From Paraburkholderia tropica (GTDB lineage Bacteria > Pseudomonadota > Gammaproteobacteria > Burkholderiales > Burkholderiaceae), in assembly GCF_900109265.1 (NCBI RefSeq), contig NZ_FNZM01000010.1:186001-250000 (forward strand): a stretch of DNA of 64,000 bases. The letters are read 5' to 3'. Numbering within the stretch: the stretch's first letter is position 1; the number at the start of each line of letters is the position of its first letter. A program made the position numbers and the translations under genes. Below the pieces are notes generated by a model, which was not told the DNA's origin, did no database searches, and saw nothing but the letters and a program-made list of their open reading frames with translations. Shown here one piece after another: positions 44,567-52,834 of this stretch.

Positions 44567-46009
44567 CTAGAGAATCGGCGCAAACAGCCGCGCGAGGTGC
44601 ATGGTGATCTTGCGCCACGCGGGCGCGTTGCGGTATTCGCCGCGGTCGATCTCGAAGGTGTGCGCGAAGTCGCGCTCCAGCATCGCTTCCACTTCGGCGG
44701 CGAAGCCGCGGTGCACGGTCAGCACCATGATCTCGAAGTTCAGGCGGAACGAGCGGTTGTCCAGGTTCGCGCTGCCGATCGCGGCGGCGACGTCGTCGAT
44801 CAGCACGACCTTCTGGTGCAGGAAGCCCGGCTTGTAGCGGAAGATGCGGATACCCGCGCGCACGGCGTCGTAGGCGTAGAGCGTCGAGGCTTCGAACACC
44901 ACGTAATGGTCGCGGCGGCTCGGGATCATGATGCGCACGTCCACGCCGCGCAGCGCCGCGAGGCGTAGTGCGGACAGCACGGCCGAGTCGGGCACGAGAT
45001 AGGGCGTGGTGATCCAGATGCGCTTGCTGGCGGCGTTGATCGCCTCCACGAAAAAGAGCGAGCAGGTTTCCTGGCGGTCGGCGGGGCCGGTGGGCATGAC
45101 GAGGCACTGCATGTCGTCGCCGTCGCGCGGCGTGACGGCGGGCGGCTCGGAGCCCGGCAATTCCTGGGTGACCCAGTACCAGTCCTCGGTAAACGCGAAC
45201 TGGATGCTGGCCACCACCGGGCCGCGCACTTCGATATGCGTGTCGCGCCACGGCGAAAGCCGCGCGTTCGCGCCGAGATACTCGACGCCCACGTTGTGGC
45301 CGCCCACGTAGGCGCGCTCGCCGTCGACCACCACGATCTTGCGGTGATTGCGGAAGTTGAGCTGGAAGCGGTTGACGAAGCGGCGCTTCGCCGAAAACGG
45401 ATGCACCTCGATGCCGCCCGCGCGCAGATCGCGCACGTAGCTGGCGGGCAGGTCGAAGCTGCCGATGCTGTCGTAGAGGAAGTACACGCGCACGCCGCGC
45501 TGCGCGGCGGCGAGCAGCACGTCCTTGAGCATCTCGCCGAGCGCGTCCGCGTGCACGATGAAGAACTGCACGATCACGTACTGCCGCGCCTGTTCGATTG
45601 CGTCGAAGATGGCCGCGAAGGTGGCCTCGCCGTTCACCAGCGTGCGCACCGCGTTGCCCGGCACGAGCGGCATGCCGCCCAGTTGCGCAAAGGTGCGGAT
45701 CACGCGTTCGCTGAGCAGATCCGTCGGGCCGATGCTGGTGGTTGCCGGGCGGTCGCGTTCGGGGGCGTGTGCGCGTGTGCGCAAGGTTTCGTCGCGGATG
45801 CGCCGCGCGTCTGCGTAGCCTTCGAACTTGCTGCGGCCGAGGAACAGATACGGGATCAGCGTGAGGTAGGGCATCGTCGCGAGCGAGACGGCCCAGGCGA
45901 TCGCACCTTGCGAGGTGCGCGTATTGAGAATGGCGTGGCAGGCCGCGATCAGTCCGAATACGTGGACGACCGCGAGCAGGGTGCCGAGCGTTGACCAGTC
46001 GAAGTGCAT
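44567..46009 (-). CDS. cls: Cardiolipin synthase (phospholipase D family)
   Basis: Membrane enzyme forming cardiolipin from two phosphatidylglycerols. The 480-aa product starts with two hydrophobic helices (about 5-55, including YLTLIPYLFLG), then has two HKD motifs: NHRKIVVVDGERAYVGG and LHQKVVLIDDVAAAIGSAN, followed by NLDNRSFRLNFE. This is the ClsA-like architecture. I start at MHFDWSTLGT; the frame extends 11 codons further but lacks a better site. Bacteria often carry several cls genes, so the subtype is not assigned. Confidence 0.92.
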   Translation of the reverse strand: MHFDWSTLGTLLAVVHVFGLIAACHAILNTRTSQGAIAWAVSLATMPYLTLIPYLFLGRSKFEGYADARRIRDETLRTRAHAPERDRPATTSIGPTDLLSERVIRTFAQLGGMPLVPGNAVRTLVNGEATFAAIFDAIEQARQYVIVQFFIVHADALGEMLKDVLLAAAQRGVRVYFLYDSIGSFDLPASYVRDLRAGGIEVHPFSAKRRFVNRFQLNFRNHRKIVVVDGERAYVGGHNVGVEYLGANARLSPWRDTHIEVRGPVVASIQFAFTEDWYWVTQELPGSEPPAVTPRDGDDMQCLVMPTGPADRQETCSLFFVEAINAASKRIWITTPYLVPDSAVLSALRLAALRGVDVRIMIPSRRDHYVVFEASTLYAYDAVRAGIRIFRYKPGFLHQKVVLIDDVAAAIGSANLDNRSFRLNFEIMVLTVHRGFAAEVEAMLERDFAHTFEIDRGEYRNAPAWRKITMHLARLFAPIL

Positions 46010-46203
46010 AAAGGCGCGAGACGTTGCCGACGCGTCAGGCAAGGTCCAAGCCGCGTGAGCCGGGAAACGGTCATCTTACCCAGGGCGGCGCAACGTGCGC
46101 CATCAGACCGGCGGCGGAAGACCAGGCCGCCGGTGTTCCAGCAATGCGAGAGGTGGCTGACTGACGTGCGCCCGCTGCCACGGGCGCACATTCAAACGTC
46201 AAT

Positions 46204-47100
46204 TCAGACCGGCAGATCGCGGGCCTGGATCAGGAACACCTGGTCGTCGCCGGCGCTCGTCGACAGCCAGACGAGATCGAGGCCGCCGAATGCCGCTTCC
46301 ACGTTCTCGCGCTCGTTGCCGATCTCGACCACGAGCACGCCGTCGTCGGTCAGCCAGTTGCGCGCGTCCTTGATGATGCGGCGCACGATGTCCATGCCAT
46401 CCGTGCCGCCCGCGAGCGCCATTTCCGGCTCGTGACGGTATTCGGGCGGCAGCGCGGCCATCGAATCGGCGTTCACATACGGCGGATTCGTGATGATCAC
46501 GTCGTAACGGCGCTCCGGCAGCGGCGCGTACAGATCGCCTTCGAACAGCGAGATCTGGTCGTCGAGATCGTGTTCGTGAACGTTGCGCTTCGCGACTTCG
46601 AGCGCGGGCGCGGAAAGGTCGACGGCGTCGATGTCGGCGTTCGGGAACGCGTGCGCCGCGAGAATCGCGAGGCTGGCCGAGCCGGTGCACAGTTCGAGCA
46701 CGGCGCCCACTTGCTCGGGATCTTCCACGTACGGCTGCAGGCCGTCCGCGAGCAGCTCGCCGATGAACGAGCGCGGCACGATCACGCGTTCGTCCACGTA
46801 AAAGCGCAGGCCGTGCATCCACGCTTCCTGCGTGATGTAGGCGGCCGGCACGCGGTCGTTGGCGCGGCGCTCGATCACGCCGAGCACCTTCTCGATTTCC
46901 TCGGGCGCGAGGCGCGCGTCGAGGAACGGATCGAGCAGGTCGAGCGGCAGATGCAGCGTGTGCAGGACCAGATAGGCGGCTTCGTCATAGGCGTTGGACG
47001 AGCCGTGGCCGAACGAGAGTTGCGCCGAGGAAAAACGCGTGACGCCGTAGCGCAGCAGATCGCGCACGGTCGAAAACGTAGTGGAAAGCGGATGGGTCAT
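46204..47100 (-). CDS. prmB: Ribosomal protein uL3 glutamine methyltransferase
   Basis: Methylates a Gln of ribosomal protein L3. The 298-aa Rossmann methyltransferase has the SAM motif VLELCTGSASLAILAA (about 134-149) and NPPY (205-208), which binds the Gln substrate. The N-terminal domain (RDLLRYGVTRFSSAQLSFGHG) is the PrmB type rather than PrmC. It follows dapE with a 33-base gap, so the two are probably cotranscribed. Confidence 0.94.
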   Translation of the reverse strand: MTHPLSTTFSTVRDLLRYGVTRFSSAQLSFGHGSSNAYDEAAYLVLHTLHLPLDLLDPFLDARLAPEEIEKVLGVIERRANDRVPAAYITQEAWMHGLRFYVDERVIVPRSFIGELLADGLQPYVEDPEQVGAVLELCTGSASLAILAAHAFPNADIDAVDLSAPALEVAKRNVHEHDLDDQISLFEGDLYAPLPERRYDVIITNPPYVNADSMAALPPEYRHEPEMALAGGTDGMDIVRRIIKDARNWLTDDGVLVVEIGNERENVEAAFGGLDLVWLSTSAGDDQVFLIQARDLPV

Positions 47101-47133
47101 ATCAGGGGCTCCAGTGCGTGCAGGCCGATCGCG

Positions 47134-48270
47134 TCAGGCGATCAGCTGTTCGAGCACGCGGCGGTACACGTTCTTGAGCGGGTCGATGAATTTGACTTCG
47201 ATGTGCTCATCGATCTTGTGGATGCTGCCGTTGGGCGGCCCGAACTCCACGACCTGCGGGCACATGCGCGCGATGAAGCGGCCGTCCGAAGTCCCGCCGG
47301 TGGTCGACAGCTCGGTGGTCACGCCGGTTTCGGCGTGAATCGCCTTTTCGAGCGCGTTCGAGAGCGCGCCGCGCGGCGTGAGGAAGGGCAGGCCGCTGAT
47401 GCTCCAGTGCAGATCGTATTCGAGACCGTGCTTGTCGAGAATCGCATGCACGCGCTGTTGCAGACCTTCCACCGTGCTCGCGGTCGAGAAGCGGAAGTTG
47501 AACTGCACGTCGGCGTGGCCCGGAATCACGTTGCTCGCGCCCGTGCCGCTGTGCAGGTTCGAGACTTGCCACGTGGTGGGCGGGAAGTATTCGTTGCCGT
47601 CGTCCCATTTTTCGGCGACGAGTTCGGCGAGCGCCGGCGCCAGCAGATGCACCGGATTCTTCGCGAGATGCGGATAGGCAATGTGGCCCTGCACGCCCTT
47701 GACGACGAGCTTGCCCGACATCGAGCCGCGGCGGCCGTTCTTCACGCAGTCGCCGAGCGTATTCGTCGACGTCGGTTCGCCGACGATGCAGTAGTCCATC
47801 TTCACGCCGCGCGCCTGGAGCGCCTCGACCACCTTGACGGTGCCGTCGGTGGCGGGGCCTTCCTCGTCGCTCGTGATCAGGAAGGCGATCGCGCCGCGAT
47901 GCTGCGGGTGCGCCGCCACGAATTCTTCGCTGGCGACCACGAAGGCGGCGAGCGAGGTCTTCATGTCGGCGGCGCCGCGGCCGTAGAGCACGCCGTCGCG
48001 GTGCGAGGGCTGGAACGGCGGCGAGCTCCATTGCTCGATGGGACCGGTCGGCACCACGTCGGTGTGACCCGCGAAGGCGAGCAGCGGCGCGTCGGCGTCC
48101 GTGCCGCGCTTGACGGCCCACAGGTTGGTCACGCCGTTGGATTCGATCGTTTCGCACGCGAAGCCGAGCGCGCTGAGGCGTTCGGTCATGATGCGCTGGC
48201 AGTGCTGGTCGTCGGGCGTCACGGACGCGCGCGCGATCAGGGCTTCGGTAAGGGCGAGGGTGGCGGACAT
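47134..48270 (-). CDS. dapE: Succinyl-diaminopimelate desuccinylase
   Basis: Hydrolyses N-succinyl-LL-DAP to LL-DAP in lysine/meso-DAP synthesis. The 378-aa M20 metallopeptidase has zinc ligands His69/Asp71 in FAGHTDVVPTG, Asp102 in GRGAADMKTS and the Glu pair in SDEEGPATDG (136-137). It follows the arsC-like gene, with a terminator-like hairpin in between, and precedes prmB. Completes the succinylase branch with dapD and dapC. Confidence 0.96.
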   Translation of the reverse strand: MSATLALTEALIARASVTPDDQHCQRIMTERLSALGFACETIESNGVTNLWAVKRGTDADAPLLAFAGHTDVVPTGPIEQWSSPPFQPSHRDGVLYGRGAADMKTSLAAFVVASEEFVAAHPQHRGAIAFLITSDEEGPATDGTVKVVEALQARGVKMDYCIVGEPTSTNTLGDCVKNGRRGSMSGKLVVKGVQGHIAYPHLAKNPVHLLAPALAELVAEKWDDGNEYFPPTTWQVSNLHSGTGASNVIPGHADVQFNFRFSTASTVEGLQQRVHAILDKHGLEYDLHWSISGLPFLTPRGALSNALEKAIHAETGVTTELSTTGGTSDGRFIARMCPQVVEFGPPNGSIHKIDEHIEVKFIDPLKNVYRRVLEQLIA

Positions 48271-48284
48271 GAAGGGACCACTTT

Positions 48285-48324
48285 CAATAAAAATGCCGGC
48301 GCCGCTGCAATGCAGGGGCCGGCA
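48285..48324 (-). terminator. Minus-strand terminator or attenuator between arsC-like gene and dapE
   Basis: On the minus strand TGCCGGC...GCCGGCA (48324 to 48294) forms a hairpin followed by ATTTTTATTG. It sits only ~15 bases before the dapE start, so it could attenuate rather than fully stop transcription. Confidence 0.65.
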
Positions 48325-48418
48325 ACAGCTTGTGACGATGATGCGCTAGCGGATTCGCGAGGCCATCGAAGACTTCCGACGGCCGGGCGCTCCGCTCGCG
48401 CAGTGCCTCAAACACAGT

Positions 48419-48787
48419 TCAGGCAAACAGCTCCGCGTACTGCTCGGCCGAAAAACCGAGCGTCTTCACGCGGCCATTCACGGCCACGACCGGGCGCTTG
48501 ATGATCGACGGCTTGTGGATCATCAGCGCGATCGCGCCCGCGGTCGAATCGGCTTCGGCCTTGTGAACCTCGGACAGGCCGCGCCACGTCGTGCCGCGCT
48601 TGTTGATCAGCTGATCGAGCGAGACATCCTTGAGCCAGTCCTGCACCAGCGCGTTCGACACGCCGGCTTTCTTGAAGTCGTGGAATTCGAACTCGATCCC
48701 GTGCTCTTCCAGCCACACGCGGGCCTTCTTCACGGTGTCGCAGTTCGGAATGCCGTAGACGACCACGGTCTTTGCGGCCTTCGCCAT
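48419..48787 (-). CDS. ArsC/Spx-family reductase (YffB-like)
   Basis: A 122-aa thioredoxin-fold protein of the arsenate-reductase-like family. The N-terminal motif YGIPNCDTVKKARVW holds the single Cys (about residue 16). Arg in IIKRPVVAV is conserved. There is no arsenic resistance context; instead it overlaps the dapD stop (TGATG) and sits by dapE, as the E. coli yffB gene does. A glutathione-dependent thiol reductase role is plausible but unproven. Confidence 0.9.
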   Translation of the reverse strand: MAKAAKTVVVYGIPNCDTVKKARVWLEEHGIEFEFHDFKKAGVSNALVQDWLKDVSLDQLINKRGTTWRGLSEVHKAEADSTAGAIALMIHKPSIIKRPVVAVNGRVKTLGFSAEQYAELFA

Positions 48788-49614
48788 CAGTCGCCTCGCA
48801 GCAGCTCGTTCAGGCCGACCTTGGCGCGCGTCTTCGCGTCGACCTTCTTGACGATCACGGCGCAGTACAGGCTGTGCGAGCCGTCCTTCGAGGGCAGGTT
48901 GCCGGCCACGACGACCGAGCCTGCCGGGATGCGGCCGTACGAGATTTCGCCGGTTTCGCGGTCATAGATCTTGGTCGACTGGCCGAGGTACACGCCCATC
49001 GAGATGACCGAGTTTTCTTCGACGATCACGCCTTCCACGACTTCCGAGCGCGCGCCGATGAAGCAGTTGTCTTCGATGATGACCGGGTTGGCCTGCAGCG
49101 GCTCCAGCACGCCGCCGATGCCCACGCCGCCCGAAAGGTGGACGTTCTTGCCGATCTGCGCGCACGAACCGACGGTTGCCCACGTGTCGACCATCGTGCC
49201 TTCGTCGACATACGCGCCGATGTTGGTGTACGACGGCATCAGCACGACGTTCTTGCCGATGAACGAGCCGCGGCGCGCGATGGCCGGCGGCACGACGCGG
49301 AAGCCGCCTGCGGCGAAGTCTTCAGCCGTGTAGTTGGCGAACTTCGAGGGCACCTTGTCGAAGAACTGCGTGAAGCCGCCGGCGGCCATCGGCGCGTTGT
49401 CTTCCAGGCGGAACGACAGCAGCACGGCCTTCTTCACCCACTGGTTGACGACCCAGTCGCCGTCCTTCTTCTCGGCGCAGCGCAGCGTGCCCTTGTCCAG
49501 TTCGGCGATGACGTGGGCGACGGCTTCACGCACGTCGTTCGGCGCGGACTTGGGCGAAAAGTCGGCGCGGTTTTCCCAGGCGGTGTCGATGATCTGCTGA
49601 AGTTGTTGCGACAT
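48787..49614 (-). CDS. dapD: 2,3,4,5-tetrahydropyridine-2,6-dicarboxylate N-succinyltransferase
   Basis: Succinylates tetrahydrodipicolinate. The 275-aa length is exactly typical. The left-handed beta-helix hexapeptide region is visible (GSFIGKNVVLMPSYTNIGA, then GKNVHLSGGVGIGGVLEP, core segments), ending with GRIPAGSVVVAGNLPSKDG. Start MSQQLQQIIDTAWENR is canonical; an upstream in-frame ATG adds eight non-conserved residues. Overlaps the ArsC-like gene, and lies 105 bases after dapC. Confidence 0.96.
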   Translation of the reverse strand: MSQQLQQIIDTAWENRADFSPKSAPNDVREAVAHVIAELDKGTLRCAEKKDGDWVVNQWVKKAVLLSFRLEDNAPMAAGGFTQFFDKVPSKFANYTAEDFAAGGFRVVPPAIARRGSFIGKNVVLMPSYTNIGAYVDEGTMVDTWATVGSCAQIGKNVHLSGGVGIGGVLEPLQANPVIIEDNCFIGARSEVVEGVIVEENSVISMGVYLGQSTKIYDRETGEISYGRIPAGSVVVAGNLPSKDGSHSLYCAVIVKKVDAKTRAKVGLNELLRGD

Positions 49615-49719
49615 GGTGATGATTTCGTGTGAGTTCAAAAGCCGTTGGACGGCGGGAATTCGGTGGCGATACGCGCGCGGCGGGGCGCGCGTTCGGCGGT
49701 GGCGTTACGGCTGACGGTG

Positions 49720-50943
49720 TTATGCCTCGAGCGAGCGGCAGAAGTCGACGATGCGCTGCGCGCCCTCGGTGCATTCGTCGACGTCGGCGACGAGCGCCAG
49801 ACGGACAAAGCCTTCACCCGGGTTCGCGCCGTGCGCTTCGCGCGCGAGAAACGAGCCGGGCAGGACCGTCACATTATAGTCGGCGTAGAGGCGCTGGGCG
49901 AACGCGGTGTCCGAGAGGCCGGTGCGCGCGACGTTGGCCCAAAGGTAGAACGCGGCGTCCGGCAGCTTCACGTCGAGCACGTCGGCGAGCATGGGCGTGA
50001 CGGTCGAGAACTTCTGCACGTACTTCGCACGGTTCTCGCGCACGTGCGCCTCGTCGCCCCACGCGGCGATGCTGGCGGACTGCCAGACCGGCGACATCGC
50101 CGAGCCGTGATAGGTGCGGTACAGCAGGAACTGCTTGAGGATCGCCGGGTCGCCGGCCACGAAGCCCGAGCGCATGCCCGGCGCGTTCGAGCGCTTCGAG
50201 AGGCTGGACAGCATGATCAGGCGCTCGAAACCGCGGCCGAGCTGGTGCGCGGCTTCGAGACCGCCGAGCGGCGGCGTCGATTCGTCGAAATAGATCTCCG
50301 AATAGCATTCGTCGGACGCGATCACGAAGCCGTAGCGATCGGACAGCGCGAACAGTTCGCGCCAGTCGTCGAGCGTGAGGACGGCGCCCGTGGGGTTGCC
50401 CGGCGAGCAGACGTAGAGCAGCTGCGTGCGCGCCCAGATGGCTTCCGGCACCTGCGAATAGTCGCAGGCGAAGTTGCGGGTCGGATCGCTGTTGACAAAG
50501 TACGGCTCGCCGCCCGCGAGCAGCGCCGCGCCTTCGTAGATCTGGTAGAACGGGTTCGGGCAGAGGACGATCGCCCGTTTTGCGGGGTCTTTGGCGCCCG
50601 CCGTGGGGTCCACGACCGCCTGAGCGAGTGCGAACAGCGCCTCGCGCGAGCCCGAGACCGGCAGCACTTGCGTGCTGGCGTCGATGGCGGGCAGGCTGTA
50701 GCGTTCGCTCACCCATTTCGCGATCGCTTCGCGCAGCGCCGGGCTGCCGCCCGTGGCCGGATACACCGACAGACCGTCGAGCGAGGCGACGATGGCGTCG
50801 CGGATCAGCGCGGGCGTCGGGTGTTTCGGCTCGCCGATCCCGAAGCTGATGTGGCGCAGGCCAGCATTCGGCGCGACGTCCTTGAAGAGCGCGCGCAGCT
50901 TTTCGAAGGGATAGGACTGGAGGGTGTCGAGTAGCGGATTCAC
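49720..50943 (-). CDS. dapC: Succinyldiaminopimelate transaminase
   Basis: PLP aminotransferase, fold type I, 407 aa, for the third step of the succinylase branch. It has GIGEPKHPTP (substrate loop), YPATGGSPALREAIAKW, CSPGNPTGAVL, and the PLP lysine in LSSLSKRSNAPGMRSGF. I chose GTG at 50943 (MNPLLDTLQSYPFEKLRALF, conserved start); the extra upstream residues (VNRCVNR repeats) come from a tandem DNA repeat. Context with dapD, dapE supports DapC over other class I aminotransferases. Confidence 0.92.
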   Translation of the reverse strand: MNPLLDTLQSYPFEKLRALFKDVAPNAGLRHISFGIGEPKHPTPALIRDAIVASLDGLSVYPATGGSPALREAIAKWVSERYSLPAIDASTQVLPVSGSREALFALAQAVVDPTAGAKDPAKRAIVLCPNPFYQIYEGAALLAGGEPYFVNSDPTRNFACDYSQVPEAIWARTQLLYVCSPGNPTGAVLTLDDWRELFALSDRYGFVIASDECYSEIYFDESTPPLGGLEAAHQLGRGFERLIMLSSLSKRSNAPGMRSGFVAGDPAILKQFLLYRTYHGSAMSPVWQSASIAAWGDEAHVRENRAKYVQKFSTVTPMLADVLDVKLPDAAFYLWANVARTGLSDTAFAQRLYADYNVTVLPGSFLAREAHGANPGEGFVRLALVADVDECTEGAQRIVDFCRSLEA

Positions 50944-51405
50944 AGGGCTGGCGGGCGTAAGCGAAAAACGGATGGAGCGACGGGCGCGGGCACGCGGCGG
51001 GATCGCGGCGCAGGGTGTGCGTCGCACGGACCGGCTGATTGACGCGCTGGTTGGCACGCGGTTGACACACCGGTTGACGCACCGGTTGACCCGCATGGCC
51101 GGGTGGGGCCGTGCCGGGCGGTGCGACTGCCGTCGCTGGCAAAACGTGAATTATAGCGTGGCCGCCGTTTGCTGATTGGGTCGCGGTGGCGCGCGGGCCG
51201 GGGCGTGGATCGGGCTTGAGGCGGGCTTCGGTCGGGCTTGGGTCGCGCACGGCCTGGCTAAAGATCGCTCACGAATCGGGCGCGAACCCGGTCGGCGGCC
51301 CGAGCGGCCATCAAGCTGAAACTGAACAAGGATTGGAATGCAGTCTGAAAAACGCTGGATGGCCGCGATCAACGCGATGCGCGCAATGTCCGCGAGGTTC
51401 GCGCG
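50944..51405. other. Intergenic region between dapC and decayed transporter
   Basis: About 460 bases. It holds a short tandem repeat of ~12 bases (GGTTGACACACC, GGTTGACGCACC and partial neighbours, 51049-51092). No RNA gene or terminator is visible. It should carry the dapC promoter on the minus strand. Confidence 0.5.
51049..51092. repeat. Tandem 12-bp repeat upstream of dapC
   Basis: Two near-identical units, GGTTGACACACC (51060-51071) and GGTTGACGCACC (51072-51083), flanked by partial units GGTTGGCACGC and GGTTGACCC. TTGAC within it resembles a -35 core on the plus strand. Confidence 0.7.
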
Positions 51406-52616
51406 ATGAGCGCCGCCTGGTTGACCGCGCGCAATCTGAAATCGGGCTGGCCGACGCTCGCGATCATGATCGGCGCCTCGGTGTGGGGCGTGATCTGGTT
51501 TCCGCTGCGCACGCTGGCGAGCTTCGGTCTGACCGGCACGGCTGCCGGCGCGGCGACGAGCGCGGCGGCCTGCCTGTTCGTGCTGCTGCTGCGCCGCCGC
51601 TCGATTTCGACGGTGCGCTGGCACTGGGTGTTGCCGCTGCTCGGGTTGGCGGCGGGCGTCACCAACATCGGATTCGTATGGGGCGCGATTCACGGCGAAG
51701 TGATGCGCGTGCTGTTGCTGTTCTATCTGACGCCCGCGTGGACGGCGATCTTCGCGCACTTCATCCTGCACGAGCGGCTGACCTGGTCCGGCGCTGCGCT
51801 GGCCGGGCTGTCGCTGGCGGGCGCGGTGCTCATGCTCTGGTCGCCCAGGCTCGGCGTGCCACTGCCGGGCAGCGCCGCCGAGTGGGCGGGCCTCGCGGGC
51901 GGCATGGGTTTCGCGATGAGCAATGTGCTCGTCGTGAAGACAAGCCGGGTGCTGCCGCGGATATGAAGCCCGAAATGCGTACCGCCGTGATTTTCGGCGG
52001 GGCGGCGATATTCGGCGTGATCGCATCGTTTTTCGAACCGATGCCGGCGCTCCATGCCGGCGAGCCGCTCGCCCGCGCGGTTTTGCTCGTGCTGGCGCTC
52101 GGTGTGCTGCTGGGCGTGAACAACATGCTCGTGCAATACGGGCTCGCGCGCGTGCCAGCCAACCGGGCCTCGATCATCATGTTGTTCGAAATCGTCGTGA
52201 CCGCACTTTCTTCGTGGCTGCTCGCCGGCGAGACGCCGGGGCCGCGCGAATGGGCGGGCAGCGCATGTATCGTGCTTGCCTCGCTGCTGTCGAGCTGGGT
52301 GCATCGCGCGCAGGAGGCGCGCAAGCGTCCCCGGCAGGTGGCTCACGCGAGCGCCGAAGCCAGCGCGATCGCCCACGCCGACGCGAGCCTGCTCGACGAT
52401 GAAACTCGCGGCGAGACCAGCGGGGAGATCAGCGCCGTAGGCCGCGACGATGCCGGTGCCTCGTCCGACCAGCACGACTACGATCGCCGCCACGACGAGT
52501 CCGATGCAAACGTTGACCCGACCGCCGACAAAAGTGCCGATAAAACCCGCAATCACCACGACGGCCGTGGCGCCCGGCCCGATGGCGGGCAGAATGGCAC
52601 GCGTGCGATGGTATGA
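51406..52616 (+). pseudogene. EamA/DMT-family transporter disrupted by a frameshift
   Basis: Two in-line halves of one drug/metabolite transporter are in different frames. The first half (51406-51966) has five helices, starting GWPTLAIMIGASVWGVIWFP, and runs to VLVVKTSRVLPR before a premature TGA. The second half resumes with DMKPEMRTAVIFGGAAIFG and the second EamA repeat (MLVQYGLARVPANRAS, then LAGETPGPREWAGS). Adding one G in the GCGG run near 51957-51960 joins them without gap. The tail after WVHRAQEARKR is hydrophilic and probably not genuine protein. Either a real pseudogene or a sequencing error. Confidence 0.75.
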
Positions 52617-52658
52617 TTGCCCCTGATCCTCGCCGGCCGGGCGCGCACTGAGGTGCAT
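52395..52658 (-). pseudogene. Possible AzlD-like transporter remnant
   Basis: On the minus strand, residues reading TRAILPAIGPGATAVVV, then IAGFIGTFVGGRVNVCIG and LVVAAIVVVLVG form two strong membrane segments with high third-position GC, whereas the plus-strand frame over the same bases is a His/Asp-rich hydrophilic tail. Size and pattern recall AzlD, the small partner of AzlC amino-acid exporters, but the N-terminal helix is not visible and no stop follows the segment. Weak call. Confidence 0.35.
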
Positions 52659-52834
52659 CAGGCGCTTCGCACGGCGAGCCGTGGCGGCTGTCCGTGCTGT
52701 GCGCGCCGTTCGTTCGGCCAGATGCGAATCCTGCGGCGCCTCGCGCCGCCGTGCGACTGAAGTGACGGTCGACGGTGCGCGGCGGCGGTCCGGGCGGTCC
52801 CGTTCACTCTTCCAATTCAAACAGCGATATCGCC

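Noticed and set aside
48419..48787. Arsenic resistance gene
   Set aside because: The product is of the YffB/Spx branch with a single Cys near the N-terminus and no ars genes nearby.
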